Position numbers and translations under genes: made by a program. DNA of 13,195 nucleotides from Euperipatoides rowelli (Eukaryota > Onychophora > Udeonychophora > Euonychophora > Peripatopsidae): NCBI GenBank assembly GCA_003024985.2, contig PXIH01S0000106.1. One strand, given 5' to 3'. The notes beneath the pieces were generated by a model. It saw only the letters and a list, made by a program, of their open reading frames with translations. It did no database searches and was not told the DNA's origin. Shown in pieces: positions 1-8,339 of the stretch; position 1 is the stretch's first letter, and each line of letters begins with the position of its first letter.

Positions 1-249
1 AAAAAAAAAATTAGCTAATTCTCTTATTTTCTTAAGCTAAAAAATAACAAGAAATATTTGATTTTTCTTTTTTCCACTCTGGCACATTTATAAAAAAAAA
101 AATTCAAGAATCTTTATATCAATTATTTTTTTCAGTCAACAAAGGTTTAGATAAAGGCATATTTCATATTCATAACATTTGAATAACTACTTGTACTATT
201 TCCAGGTGGTTCAGGGTGCTAAATCCATTCCTAAATCCATATTGTTCTT
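1..249. other. AT-rich stretch without a recognisable gene
   Basis: The window opens with an A-run and is dominated by A/T tracts. I see no domain-bearing frame on either strand. A pyrimidine-rich run ending in an AG at about 201-206 resembles a splice acceptor, but the sequence after it does not translate into anything recognisable, so no exon is called. Confidence 0.5.
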
Positions 250-489
250 TTGGCTGGGGTACAGTTTACGGAACCTCCAAGAATCCAAGATGGGCGCCAT
301 CTAGTGGACGTAATGTATCAATAATTCTGTTGTACTTAACTTTTGTCTTATTGTTTTTGAGTTGGAGCATAATGTGATACTTCTATTAGCTTATGCTTTT
401 AAATTACTATGGTATTCATGTCCGAGTTAGAGTCAGACTGGGGTCAAGGTTACGGATCATTTACTGAAATCATATCAATAATAAATATT
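250..489 (+). repeat. Dispersed repeat, copy 1
   Basis: This segment aligns along nearly its whole length, in the same orientation, with about 6489-6717. Shared landmarks in order are CAGTTTAC, CCAAGATGG, TCTAGTGG, ATAATTCTGTTGTA, TTAGCTTATG, CATGTC.GAGTTA and finally CATATCAATAATAAA. Identity is roughly three quarters to four fifths by eye, with small indels. The copies stop matching immediately outside these limits, so this is an old interspersed repeat and not a large segmental duplication. It has no protein-coding frame. I see neither clear terminal inverted repeats nor convincing pol III A and B boxes, so I cannot class it as MITE or SINE. The shared AATAATAAA at the right edge could be a short 3' tail. 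Confidence 0.75.
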
Positions 490-2141
490 TAAATTGTGCC
501 CTCTTTGGAGGATCTGCAAACTTAAGTCTTAACGTACTTCTTTTTGAGATCATCTAGTTCTCTTTGCAATTTTTTGAAGAACATTGTTACAGAAACCCTC
601 TACCAATCCCTAATAACTAAACCTATAGAAGCATTTAAATACAAACCAAAAAGAAAGAATTTATTTAATTTAAACAATTTGTTTAATTTATTAGATCAAA
701 CTACTCCAAGGAAGACCGCTACAAGAGATAAAAGAGTAACAAGAGTGAAGGCTTGATTTCTCCCACAAACAATATGTGAGAATTCCATCCAATCATAACA
801 AAGAATAAAATAACTATGAACCATACACAGAGGCTCGCGCTCTGCAGAAAAGAAAATGATCTCCCTTCATGAAAACAAGAAAATGTCCGATAGAATAGTT
901 TTAAGTATTCAAATCATATAAAGAACTGACTGCAATCCTCTTTCGGTTGATTTACCCAACTACAACTGTGTCTTGTTTATTACAGATTTTTAGGCAACAC
1001 TAGTGGAATGCCTATATTTCCCTGGAGAACATTCGATCCATACCTAAGTGACTAAGTTACAACCCATTGACACCATTCCTGTATGCTGTGTAATAACGTT
1101 CACCTGGGATTCTCTTCCCCGAACCTGGAACTCTGAATCCATAAAAACTGTTCCCATCACATATTTCCGGACGGGTAAGCCTTCCTTACTCTAGCACATG
1201 GAATATATTTAGATTTAATTAACTGAATAGTATGCACCCTACAGTAGTAGTTGTTAATATTAATATTTAAATGCGTTCTTTAATAATTCCCTATATCTTT
1301 CCTTTTAATGAAGTTGAGTCTCCCTTATCATTTTGCTGAGTGCTAAAGACTGTGATCTTTTAGAAATGTTACCGCTATAAATGCCGATAAGAGAAGATAA
1401 GCTTACAATATTTCATAAATGTATAAAGTATATGGTATAACTTTAAAGACATACAGAAAACAGTATTATAAATATGTGAATTTTATTTGATTAAACTAAG
1501 GTATACATAAATATAAAGAATATAGCAGCCTTGTAACCAATTACTGAATACAATATATTTTACAAAAATATGCATAATTTTTAAACAAGGAATAAAAATA
1601 TCTAAAAAAAAAAACAATAATGGGAACACAGCCATCCAATTAGTCTTTGTCTTAGATAATTCCAAACAAAATAATCTCCAGTCATTTAGCTATTTATCAA
1701 TTCTAGTTACATGTTAAAAAAAAAAGTATTATTTTTTTAAAGCTTACTTACACTACAATCATTCAAAGCTTAATAACGTTTGAACAATTATAAGCTTAAA
1801 TTAAAAATCAAAGAAATAAAAACAAAGCCAAAATGAAGTTTTAACTCATAATTTGTGACATTATTTTTTTTTTTAAAAAATACTAATAGAGACAATTCTT
1901 GATTTACACAGATCTGATTTAGACATTTTTGGAATAGCAAGATTTAATTATAAATACTTATTGCACTATTTAAAATAACATGGTTTAAAAATATATATAC
2001 CGGTACTTAATTTAGAATAAAAATAAGACTATGAAAACCTATCAAAATGAAAAGGTAATAAAGCTTTTATGCTTTTGTTAATGTTTGACAGTCTGAGAAA
2101 AATTAATTTATTTATTTCAAATCGATTCAAATTCTTTATAT
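490..2141. other. Long AT-rich non-coding stretch
   Basis: No gene is supported here. A 70-codon frame at 544-756 is basic and Asn/Lys-rich but starts at TTG, has no recognisable domain, and is of a length expected by chance at this base composition. About 900-1200 is less AT-biased but has stops in all frames. The remainder is A/T tracts, with T or A runs around 1600-1620, 1715-1740 and 1863-1880. I recognise no repeat family, RNA gene or terminator. Confidence 0.5.
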
Positions 2142-2181
2142 CAGGGTTTCTTAACCTATGGGTCGAAACCCAAGATTGGGT
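2142..2181. repeat. Left terminal inverted repeat of the hAT-like element
   Basis: It begins CAGGGTTTCTTAACCT and pairs with the reverse complement of 3060-3099. The outermost 16 bases differ at one position. In the hAT family such ends are where the transposase binds and cuts. It is preceded by the 8-mer CTTTATAT. Confidence 0.75.
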
Positions 2182-2385
2182 CGCTTGGCATATTCTGAGG
2201 GTCGCAAAATATTTTCAACAAAAACAATATTTATGAGATAACAACATATGATGTTTACAAATACAAAAATAATTTTAAAAACCTCTCGAGCCACTGCGAG
2301 TTAAATATAACAGTTTCTTGTTATTCAGGATTTGCTTAAACTTATTGTGCCAACTGTCCACACATTTTATTTATCTACTAGTTTA

Positions 2386-2437
2386 AAAGTCCGTCAAAAA
2401 TGACGGATACAGTGACATCTATGGACAGAAAATAGAG
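2386..2437 (+). repeat. Internal direct repeat A, copy 1
   Basis: This 52-bp block recurs at 2543-2594 with a single substitution (G at 2393, A at 2550). It contains a perfect 6-bp hairpin, CCGTCA-AAAA-TGACGG (2391-2406), which the substitution breaks in copy 2. It is followed at 2480-2501 by a 22-bp block (AGCAGCGTGACAGACATCAT and two more bases) that also recurs downstream. Confidence 0.9.
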
Positions 2438-2542
2438 CTAAAATATCTTCTGGTGTCATCGGCTCACCGAAGCTGGCCGAGCAGCGTGACAGACATCATG
2501 ATCAAATTGACTTCCTTCTTAGCTTGCTATAACAGCGACTTG

Positions 2543-2594
2543 AAAGTCCATCAAAAATGACGGATACAGTGACATCTATGGACAGAAAATAGAG
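2543..2594 (+). repeat. Internal direct repeat A, copy 2, with associated hairpin
   Basis: This is the 51-of-52 match to 2386-2437, offset by 157 bp. The bases 2567-2584 (CAGTGACATCTATGGACA) are the inverted complement of 2605-2622 except for one G-U-compatible mismatch, giving an 18-bp stem with a 20-nt loop. The 22-bp block B recurs at 2625-2646 with one difference, offset 145 bp from its first copy. The interior therefore holds a tandem duplication of about 150 bp with a rearranged middle. Confidence 0.88.
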
Positions 2595-2850
2595 AAAACA
2601 TTTTTGTCCATAGATGTCGCTGGAAGCAGCGTGACATACATCATGACAATAAAATGGCCTTTTATTACAGTTAGATTACTATCTAGCAACACTGTTAGAT
2701 AGCGCTTCTGCATTTACCGTGTTAACATCTGCGCATGTATTTTCGTCATTACAGAAATGGCTGATGGAAGTTGTGTCAAAATCAATCAATCAAAAACTAT
2801 TATTTCACCTCTAGATTATCATAGGGTTGGGATACAGTGGATTCACATGT

Positions 2851-3245
2851 AGTTGGAGTTAGGGTTCAGAGTAACAGTAAGAATGTGAATAGAAAAATTA
2901 AGGCTGATATCCATCTAGATCATGTGACTAAATGGGACTTAGACTTCCAGTTTCTAGACGCTTGTGTTATTGTAAGGGAGTAGATTTTTTTTAGATTGAA
3001 TATGTTGGATGTACTTGCTGTCGGGCATTCTATTCGGGTCGCTAAACCAAAACTGTTATCCCAATTTGGGTCTTGACTCAAAAAGGTTAAGAAACTCTGC
3101 ATTATGAGAATGTTTTTTTTTTGTGAATTAACTGTATACCTATTAGTCTAAATTCAAATCCATCCCTCCAATAATATCCAAATCAATAAAAACAATTTTT
3201 AGCAAATTAGCCTAACAAAAGTCTTAATTCTTAGAAGAATAGAAA
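2851..3245 (+). repeat. Direct duplication, copy 1 (hAT right half plus right flank)
   Basis: This segment aligns colinearly with 4970-5368. Shared landmarks include GTTAGGGTTCAG, AATAGAAAAATTAA, AAATGGGACTTAGACTT, the hAT right end, then, beyond the element end, TTATGAGAATG, CATCCCTCCA and AGCAAATTAGCCTAACAAAAG. Because the match runs about 145 bp past the transposon end into flanking DNA, two independent insertions do not explain it simply. A duplication of this piece of chromosome, or a larger repeat that had already captured the hAT end, fits better. Confidence 0.8.
3060..3099. repeat. Right terminal inverted repeat of the hAT-like element
   Basis: It ends GTTAAGAAACTCTG, the inverted counterpart of the left end, with CCCAATTTGGGTC on its inner side. 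A second, diverged copy of this same end lies at about 5182-5222 (ending AAGAAACCCTG), part of the larger duplicated block at 4970-5368. Confidence 0.72.
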
Positions 3246-4239
3246 AGATAATGAATTAAGAATGAAATATGAGGGGAGGGGCTTAGCCAAACGCTTCAGA
3301 AACCCTGAAGGGAACGGGGAAGAAGACAAAGGTGAACTGTCACCAAGCACTACCCAAACTAATGGGTATGCTGGGGGCAGGGCACTGGGTGACCCCAGCG
3401 TTTTCATTGAAGTCATACCCTGCACCAAATGAGAGCGAGAAAAGATAGAACCATCACTCAGCATATGGCGAACAAAGGTACTGAGTTGTCAAGCCGAAAC
3501 ACATGAGGTGAACAAAATAACCATGCAGGACAGGGTGACAAAGTGAGTATGGACGGCAGAGAGGAGTGCAATGGATAGGTCGTTACTCGGATGCATATAA
3601 GCCAGGGTTGAGGGCCCGGGTCCAGTCACAGTGGAAGCCAGGTTGATCACAGCTATCGGAAGTAGAGGCGGATTGTCCATAGGTCAAAGAGGAGTCTGCA
3701 GTAGGTCGACTCCACATGGTGACAGGCCTTTGAGCCTGTAACTGGCCGGAAGTTGTTATTGAGGGGGTAGGTGGGGCTACTGACCACTCCTGAGGCAGTA
3801 GCCTACTGCCCCACACTACCAGGAAGGATGAAGCCGGCCATTGGAGCTCAGCCACCCAAGGAGGGTGGTCACACGTCACACAGGGTGGAACACCCACAGA
3901 AGAGGAGGCATCCAATCAGTCCTATGATGGTTGTGGAGTAGAACTTCGCAATAAGACAGATATGGAGATCAACAGGCTGTCTGAAAGGAGTAGGCGGCAC
4001 CAAAACCAGGCGATGGCATCAATATCAGCACCTAGAGACACTTGACCTTTCACCTAGAGCACACATGGTGAAGTAGTGGATGCCGGAGATGGTTGCAGAA
4101 AACTGGATGAGTTGATGGCTGCAACCACAGGACTCGAGGGAGCAGAAGCCCACTGTTGAGTTTGGGAGCTGTTAGTTTCGGTGTGGGAAGAGGCTATCAG
4201 GCGTGGGGGGATTCCAGCAGGGGAATGCCCCTTCCACTC

Positions 4240-4252
4240 GGGGGGGGGGGGG
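4240..4252 (+). repeat. Poly-G run (13 G)
   Basis: A run of 13 G is followed four bases later by GGGGGGCCCCC. Similar long G or C runs occur at 5858-5872, 7594-7605 and at the window's right edge. Run lengths in such tracts are often unreliable in assemblies. Confidence 0.9.
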
Positions 4253-4272
4253 ATCAGGGGGCCCCCATCATT

Positions 4273-4327
4273 GGGGAGCAAGGAAAGCTTGAGAGGGCAT
4301 GCCCTCTCAAGCTTTCCTTGGCTCCCC
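4273..4327. repeat. 55-bp near-perfect palindrome without spacer
   Basis: The left arm, 4273-4299, is the reverse complement of the right arm, 4300-4327, except for one missing base (GGGGAGC-AAGG against GGGGAGCCAAGG). The centre is GGGCATGCCC with no loop. As a result both strands translate to the same short peptide, GKLERACPLKLSL. A long spacer-less palindrome can arise by template switching, can form a cruciform, or can be a fold-back chimera of library preparation. Confidence 0.95.
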
Positions 4328-4675
4328 AGAGTCCAGACAGACACAGTGGGCTAAGTAAAAGCAGTAAAACTAGTTACTATCTTATCTGAGTTTAGGGTAT
4401 GGCAAGTACAAATGGGGAAATAGGGGTCCTGGGAGGGGGGAGGGTAGTCCAAAATTATGTGATAGAGGGTCTCAGGGGGTGTACTTGACCAAGATTTGGT
4501 CTACAGAGGTGAAACAGGAATGGATCTAGGGATGCTAGAGTATCTCTTGTAGGTAAGAGCTATCAGGAGAAATAGCGCAAAGCTAAAAGCAATTAGGCTT
4601 GGAAAAAAACTAAAATCAGAGTCAGTGCAGGGTAGTGGAGGGATGGGAAGTCCAAAACTCTAGCTAGGCCCCAGT

Positions 4676-4682
4676 TTATATA
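4676..4682 (-). promoter_or_regulatory. Candidate minus-strand TATA box
   Basis: Read on the minus strand this is TATATAA, in the context CCCCTATATAAACTGGGG. It would direct transcription leftward into the GC-rich island. No initiator, transcript or downstream protein can be confirmed, and TATA-like strings are common in AT-rich DNA. It is noted because here it sits in otherwise GC-rich sequence. Confidence 0.25.
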
Positions 4683-4969
4683 GGGGTGTGTGTGTGCGTG
4701 CAGCAGAGGTTATGAGGCGAAGGCTGGGGAGATATGGGCCCGACAGTGAAACTCTATCTATGCAAGCCTAGGACTCAACTCGCATTATAATTTAGAGAAT
4801 AATGAAAATTTTGACCAAAAGGTACTCACGCCTTGACAAGAGGTTCCTTATGAGTAGATAAGCACTCTTAGGAACCTCAACTCAGAGAAAGAGATGCAAG
4901 TATTTTGGATTAAGTAGGAGCTAAATTCGCGTCCAAGCTTCCAAGATGGTCGCCAAACAGGAAGTCCAT

Positions 4970-5368
4970 AGTTGAAGTTAGGGTTCAGGGTAACGTAAGA
5001 CTGTAAATAGAAAAATTAACGCTGCAATTCAGCTTGATCATGTGAGTAAATGGGACTTAGACTTTCCAGTTTATAGACGCTCATGTCATTGTAAGGGAGT
5101 CGGTCGTTTTTTAGACACCGAAAGTGTTGTATGTGCTTGCTGTCAGGCATTCTATTTGGGTCACTAAGCCAAAACTATTATCCCAATTTGGGTCACGACT
5201 CAAAAATATTTAAGAAACCCTGCCTTATGAGAATGATTTTTGTTGTTGTTGTGAATAACTTATGCCTATTATCCTACATTCAAACCCATCCCTCCACATC
5301 AATAAGTACAATTTTTAGCAAATTAGCCTAACAAAAGACTCATAATTGTTAGGAGATTAATAGAAATG
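4970..5368 (+). repeat. Direct duplication, copy 2 (truncated hAT end plus flank)
   Basis: This is the sister of 2851-3245 in the same orientation. It holds only the right part of the hAT-like element, whose terminus falls at 5222 (CCCTG, followed by CCTTATGA), then the same flanking sequence as copy 1. It lacks the element's left half and left inverted repeat, so it could not transpose by itself. A (TGT)n tract at about 5240-5252 replaces the T-run of copy 1, a local difference of the kind that accumulates with age. The match fades after about 5368. Confidence 0.8.
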
Positions 5369-5857
5369 TTATTTTTGTTTTCATCAGTTCTCCTAACTCT
5401 AGGTATTTCCATTATTTACTATGGAAAATTTATATTTGATTTACATGCTGATTTCAAAGAACAGTGTAAATCAAGAATTAACTGTTATTGTATATAACAA
5501 TACAATTGAAATTAAACTTAAAATTTGTCATGAATTGCCATTTTATTAATAAAAAAAGTTTATTGTATGAAATATTCACAGGCAATCCAGAGCAAAGTAT
5601 GGTATATGCGAGATGATAAAAAAACTATGTATCCATAGCAGCCAAATGGTAGTGTACAAACTGTAGGATGTGCATCTAAAATGTAGTCGTCTTGTGCACA
5701 CATGTATAAAGCTTATCAAATCAAAGGACTGGGTTATGGTAAATCCAATTATGATTGTATAAATTTTGGTTTATTGGATTGTGAATTACTGTGAGAGGAA
5801 TTATTTTGTCGAATCAATCAATGGTTCCGAGCAGTGCCGAAAATAGAGAATTTTATT
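5369..5857. other. AT-rich stretch without a recognisable gene
   Basis: I see nothing codable or structured beyond short A/T tracts. All six frames are broken by frequent stops, and no repeat shared with the rest of the window was noticed. Confidence 0.5.
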
Positions 5858-5956
5858 GGGGGGGGGGGGGGGAATACATTTTCCAACTCGGACCCCTCAA
5901 ATTCCCAACTCNGGGGGAATACATTTTCCAACTCGGACCCCTCAAATTCCCAACTC
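5858..5956 (+). other. Probable assembly join: 44-bp exact duplicate around an N
   Basis: A 15-G run (5858-5872) leads into AATACATTTTCCAACTCGGA and so on to 5911, then a single N at 5912. After it, 5913-5956 repeats 5868-5911 exactly, starting with five G. An exact duplicate meeting at one ambiguous base, starting in a long homopolymer, is what results when two overlapping contig ends are joined without collapsing the overlap. The true sequence probably contains one copy. A genuine tandem duplication is possible but would not require the N. Confidence 0.8.
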
Positions 5957-6488
5957 ACAACTATTGAACATCTGCTGGGTGACCGTGACCCTGCATCTTA
6001 TCTTCAGATCCATGTTTGTGTGTCAAAATGTTAAATTTCCCAAGTCATTATTTTAAAAATTCACATCCAATACAAAAATCTTTGATTTCCATTTACCAAG
6101 TTTATCATTCACCTTCAACTGGGTTTTTCTTAACGGCCAACACAAAATTTCGAACAATTGGGCTTTCAGCCAAGTTGGATGGTAAAGCTACCCTCCCCCC
6201 TGAATATCATTTCCTTAGTGACACTCCTGGTTCCGAGTAAATTCCATTGATTCCACAATTTTAAGAGTGAATAAAAAAGGTTTCCAGTCTTAGATGGGAT
6301 GCTCAGTTTATTTTTTTTATTTTATCGAGCTTTTGTATTTATGTACATTTTCAGAGCATGGAGGAAAAGAAATATTTATACAAGTGATTCCCTGACGAAA
6401 AAACCTTGTGTTAAAAGTTTCACTTGTAAATAAAGCAAACATTTTTGTGCTGGACTTTAAGAAACGGCTTTCGTTTCAGTCCTATTCA
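5957..6488. other. AT-rich stretch without a recognisable gene
   Basis: A frame at 6016-6240 is open for 74 codons but begins at TTG and matches no domain I know. An AATAAA at about 6430 has no supported gene upstream. A run of eight T lies near 6310. Nothing else is noticed. Confidence 0.45.
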
Positions 6489-6717
6489 TTAGCTGGAGTT
6501 CAGTTTACAGATCTCCCAAGATGGCCGTCTTCTAGTGGGCACAATGTACCGATAATTCTGTTGTATTTAATGTTTGGCTTATTGTTTGAGAGTTGAAGCA
6601 TAATTTGATACTTTTATTAGCTTATGGTTTGAATTTACTATGATATACATGTCTGAGTTATGGTCAGTGTAGGATTAAGTTTAAGGATCGTTTACTAAAG
6701 TCATATCAATAATAAAC
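6489..6717 (+). repeat. Dispersed repeat, copy 2
   Basis: This is the second copy of the repeat seen at about 250-489, in the same orientation, running from AGCTGGAGTTCAGTTTAC to TCATATCAATAATAAAC. Most differences are single substitutions, plus an indel of about eight bases near CCTCCAAGAATCCAAGATGG in copy 1, which reads CTCCCAAGATGG here. Having two copies about 6.2 kb apart with clean edges defines the repeat unit. No coding frame is shared between the copies. Confidence 0.75.
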
Positions 6718-7098
6718 ATCAGATGCAGGCATCTTGGGCAATTCATAAAATGAACTCTTGCCCATTGCTTTTTAAAAGACAGATGGACGGATTACCTGCT
6801 TAGGAATAACAGGAAGTTAAAGAAATAGAACTTAATCATAAGTGTGTTACCCAGAAGAAGGTAATTACTTTATCGATTCCATTCCTCATTGATGATAAGT
6901 AGAATGATATAAAACCACTCATAATGTTAAAAATTCTATACGTCATTTTTAACAGTAAGAAAACGGTGTTTTCATGTTGATTCTTCAATAGCCATACTTG
7001 CAGACATCTTGAAATACCCGTGGAATAGAGGTCTACAAAATAATCCAAGATTCAACATTTAAAAAAAAAAACAGTTTAAAAATGGTAAAAATGCTGAT

Positions 7099-7155
7099 GA
7101 CTCAGATCTGAGTCGGCATGAATTTTACAATATGCTGACGACTCAGAAGCGAGTC
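7099..7155. repeat. Two tandem palindromic motifs
   Basis: GACTCAGATCTGAGTC at 7099-7114 is a perfect 16-bp palindrome. A related motif, GACTCAGAAGCGAGTC, lies at 7140-7155 with its outer five bases still palindromic. Both are preceded by TGCTGA(T/C), so the unit is about 41 bp long and duplicated in tandem. No function is evident. Confidence 0.8.
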
Positions 7156-7593
7156 AAGTTTCAATATGTTAAAATGAATTCAGAATATAGGATGAGTATT
7201 AGAAATATCCAGCAGTGAACATGTTAAGCCTTTTTTAATTGGGTATAAAAGACTTTAATAAGTGAAAAAAAAATTATAATATTTTTTGGAAATCTGAGTA
7301 CACCCATGTCATGCGTCACACAGGTGAAAAAAGAAAAAAATGCATTGATAAATACTAAATTACATCAAGATTATACTTTCAAAACATGCACAAAACATTT
7401 GCTTAAAACATCATTTAGGAGGAATATACAAAGATTGGTCTTTGACCTATAGTATTAATCTTTTAAATATTATTGAGTTATATTCACTATTTGAACAGTC
7501 TCTACCATTTGAGTTCTTTAACGTGTCAAGTGTTTTCACATTTTTAAATAATCTCTTAATATTTACGCTTTTCCACTTGTCCAGAGGGGTACA

Positions 7594-7605
7594 CCCCCCC
7601 CCCCC
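7594..7605 (+). repeat. Poly-C run (12 C)
   Basis: A run of 12 C sits in otherwise AT-rich sequence. It is the plus-strand complement of the G-runs elsewhere in the window. Its length should be regarded as uncertain. Confidence 0.9.
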
Positions 7606-8299
7606 ATTCTTATCATTGCCAATATTTTTTTTTAAAAAATATTTGTTAAATCATAAGTAGTAATACTCAAGTTATTCACAGCTTGATAAGTGTCAATTGA
7701 TGAGCTTAGATCATTTTTGGAATAAATTCAATTTGTCATATCATATATGACAATGTAGTACAGTAAGGAATAAGAGCAAAAAATGTTTGGTAAAATGGTG
7801 ATATAATAGTTGATATGTAAATTTATGGGGTCATATATAACAATGTTTAAATGCATAGATGTATACAGCGTGTCAAGGAAAAAAAAGCTGGATCTCTATT
7901 AAGCAAAACAACAACAATGGAGCAGACAATATTATTTTAAGAGAAGATGGTAAAGTTTCAAAGTTGGGTCCAACACCTTTCTACAAAAGAAAATTCTTAT
8001 TTCCTGTCATTACTTATATTTCTCAATGCTATATTTTTTATTAAAAAGATATCAAAGAAAAGTTAAAATTGGCACTCTACACAGAAACAAATGCCATCTA
8101 ACCACAATTGAGTATATTAATGAAAGTTGTTCTTGGCGATATAAATTTAAACAAGAAATATGGGGCTTAAAAAATTACCCCAACCGCCTATATGTTTGCC
8201 CCTGTATGGAACTAATATATAGTACTGAATTGTCTATAAATATTGGCTTAAAGAAATGAGAGGGACATAATGGATCCTACCAACCCCTATGTGTCACTG

Positions 8300-8339
8300 T
8301 GGAATGTTCACAGTTGATAAATTCATTGAGAACATTCCA
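8300..8339. repeat. 10-bp inverted repeat (possible hairpin)
   Basis: TGGAATGTTC at 8300-8309 is the exact reverse complement of GAACATTCCA at 8330-8339, with a 20-nt spacer. There is no following T-run or gene, so I do not call it a terminator. Confidence 0.8.

Larger units (their letters stand above)
2142..3099. mobile_element. Non-autonomous hAT-like DNA transposon (about 958 bp)
   Basis: The left end reads CAGGGTTTCTTAACCT. The reverse complement of the right end (from 3099 inward) reads CAGAGTTTCTTAACCT, a 15 of 16 match. The similarity continues inward through a shared GTC..A.ACCCAA..TTGGG pattern, giving imperfect terminal inverted repeats of about 40 bp. CAG(G/A)G ends and 'TTAACCT.TGGGTCG' wording are typical of hAT-superfamily elements. 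Flanking 8-mers are CTTTATAT on the left and CATTATGA on the right, matching at 5 of 8 positions, compatible with an eroded 8-bp target-site duplication. There is no transposase frame inside, so the element would have depended on an enzyme made elsewhere. The interior has a tandemly duplicated block and a hairpin. Superfamily assignment rests on end sequence and target-site length only. Confidence 0.72.
3246..4969. other. GC-rich island of unknown origin between direct duplicates
   Basis: Base composition changes abruptly: from about 3270 to 4750 the DNA is far richer in G and C than either side, and the plus strand is purine-rich. No protein family is recognised on either strand. On the minus strand one frame (4344 down to about 3282) is comparatively open, with stops near 4054, 3930, 3924, 3583, 3450, 3340 and 3282. 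Its translation is Ser/Pro/Thr-rich, and a pyrimidine-rich strand has few stops anyway, so this is weak evidence for a decayed gene. A minus-strand TATATAA lies at 4676-4682, and a short GT repeat at 4686-4696. It could be a remnant of an LTR-type or other element, a captured host fragment, or unrelated sequence. About 4750-4969 returns to ordinary AT-rich DNA. Confidence 0.45.

Noticed and set aside
544-756. 70-codon basic reading frame on the plus strand
   Set aside because: It starts at TTG, has no domain or neighbour to support it, and its length is expected by chance in AT-rich DNA of this size.
2920-3102. 60-codon minus-strand frame within the hAT right end
   Set aside because: It lies across the terminal inverted repeat and carries no transposase motif.
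4054-4389. Overlapping reading frames on both strands sharing the peptide GKLERACPLKLSL
   Set aside because: The shared peptide is simply the translation of the 55-bp palindrome from both sides, not evidence of two related genes.
2851-5368. The 395-bp direct copies as LTRs of a retrotransposon with the GC-rich island as its interior
   Set aside because: They do not begin TG or end CA, they contain a hAT terminus in their middle, and there is no primer-binding site or polymerase between them.
5834-6056. Two plus-strand frames with an internally repeated peptide
   Set aside because: The repeat comes from the duplicated 44-mer around the N and the poly-G run, so the frames are artefacts of the join.
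6016-6240. 74-codon plus-strand frame followed by an AATAAA at about 6430
   Set aside because: It starts at TTG, shows no known domain, and the polyadenylation-like hexamer is too common in this composition to count.
7859-8259. Two overlapping plus-strand frames of 61 and 77 codons that could be a frameshifted exon
   Set aside because: No recognisable motif and no convincing splice sites. Frames of this length are expected a few times by chance across six frames.
8300-8339. Inverted repeat as a transcription terminator
   Set aside because: There is no adjoining T-run or upstream gene, and intrinsic terminators are not expected in this kind of genome.
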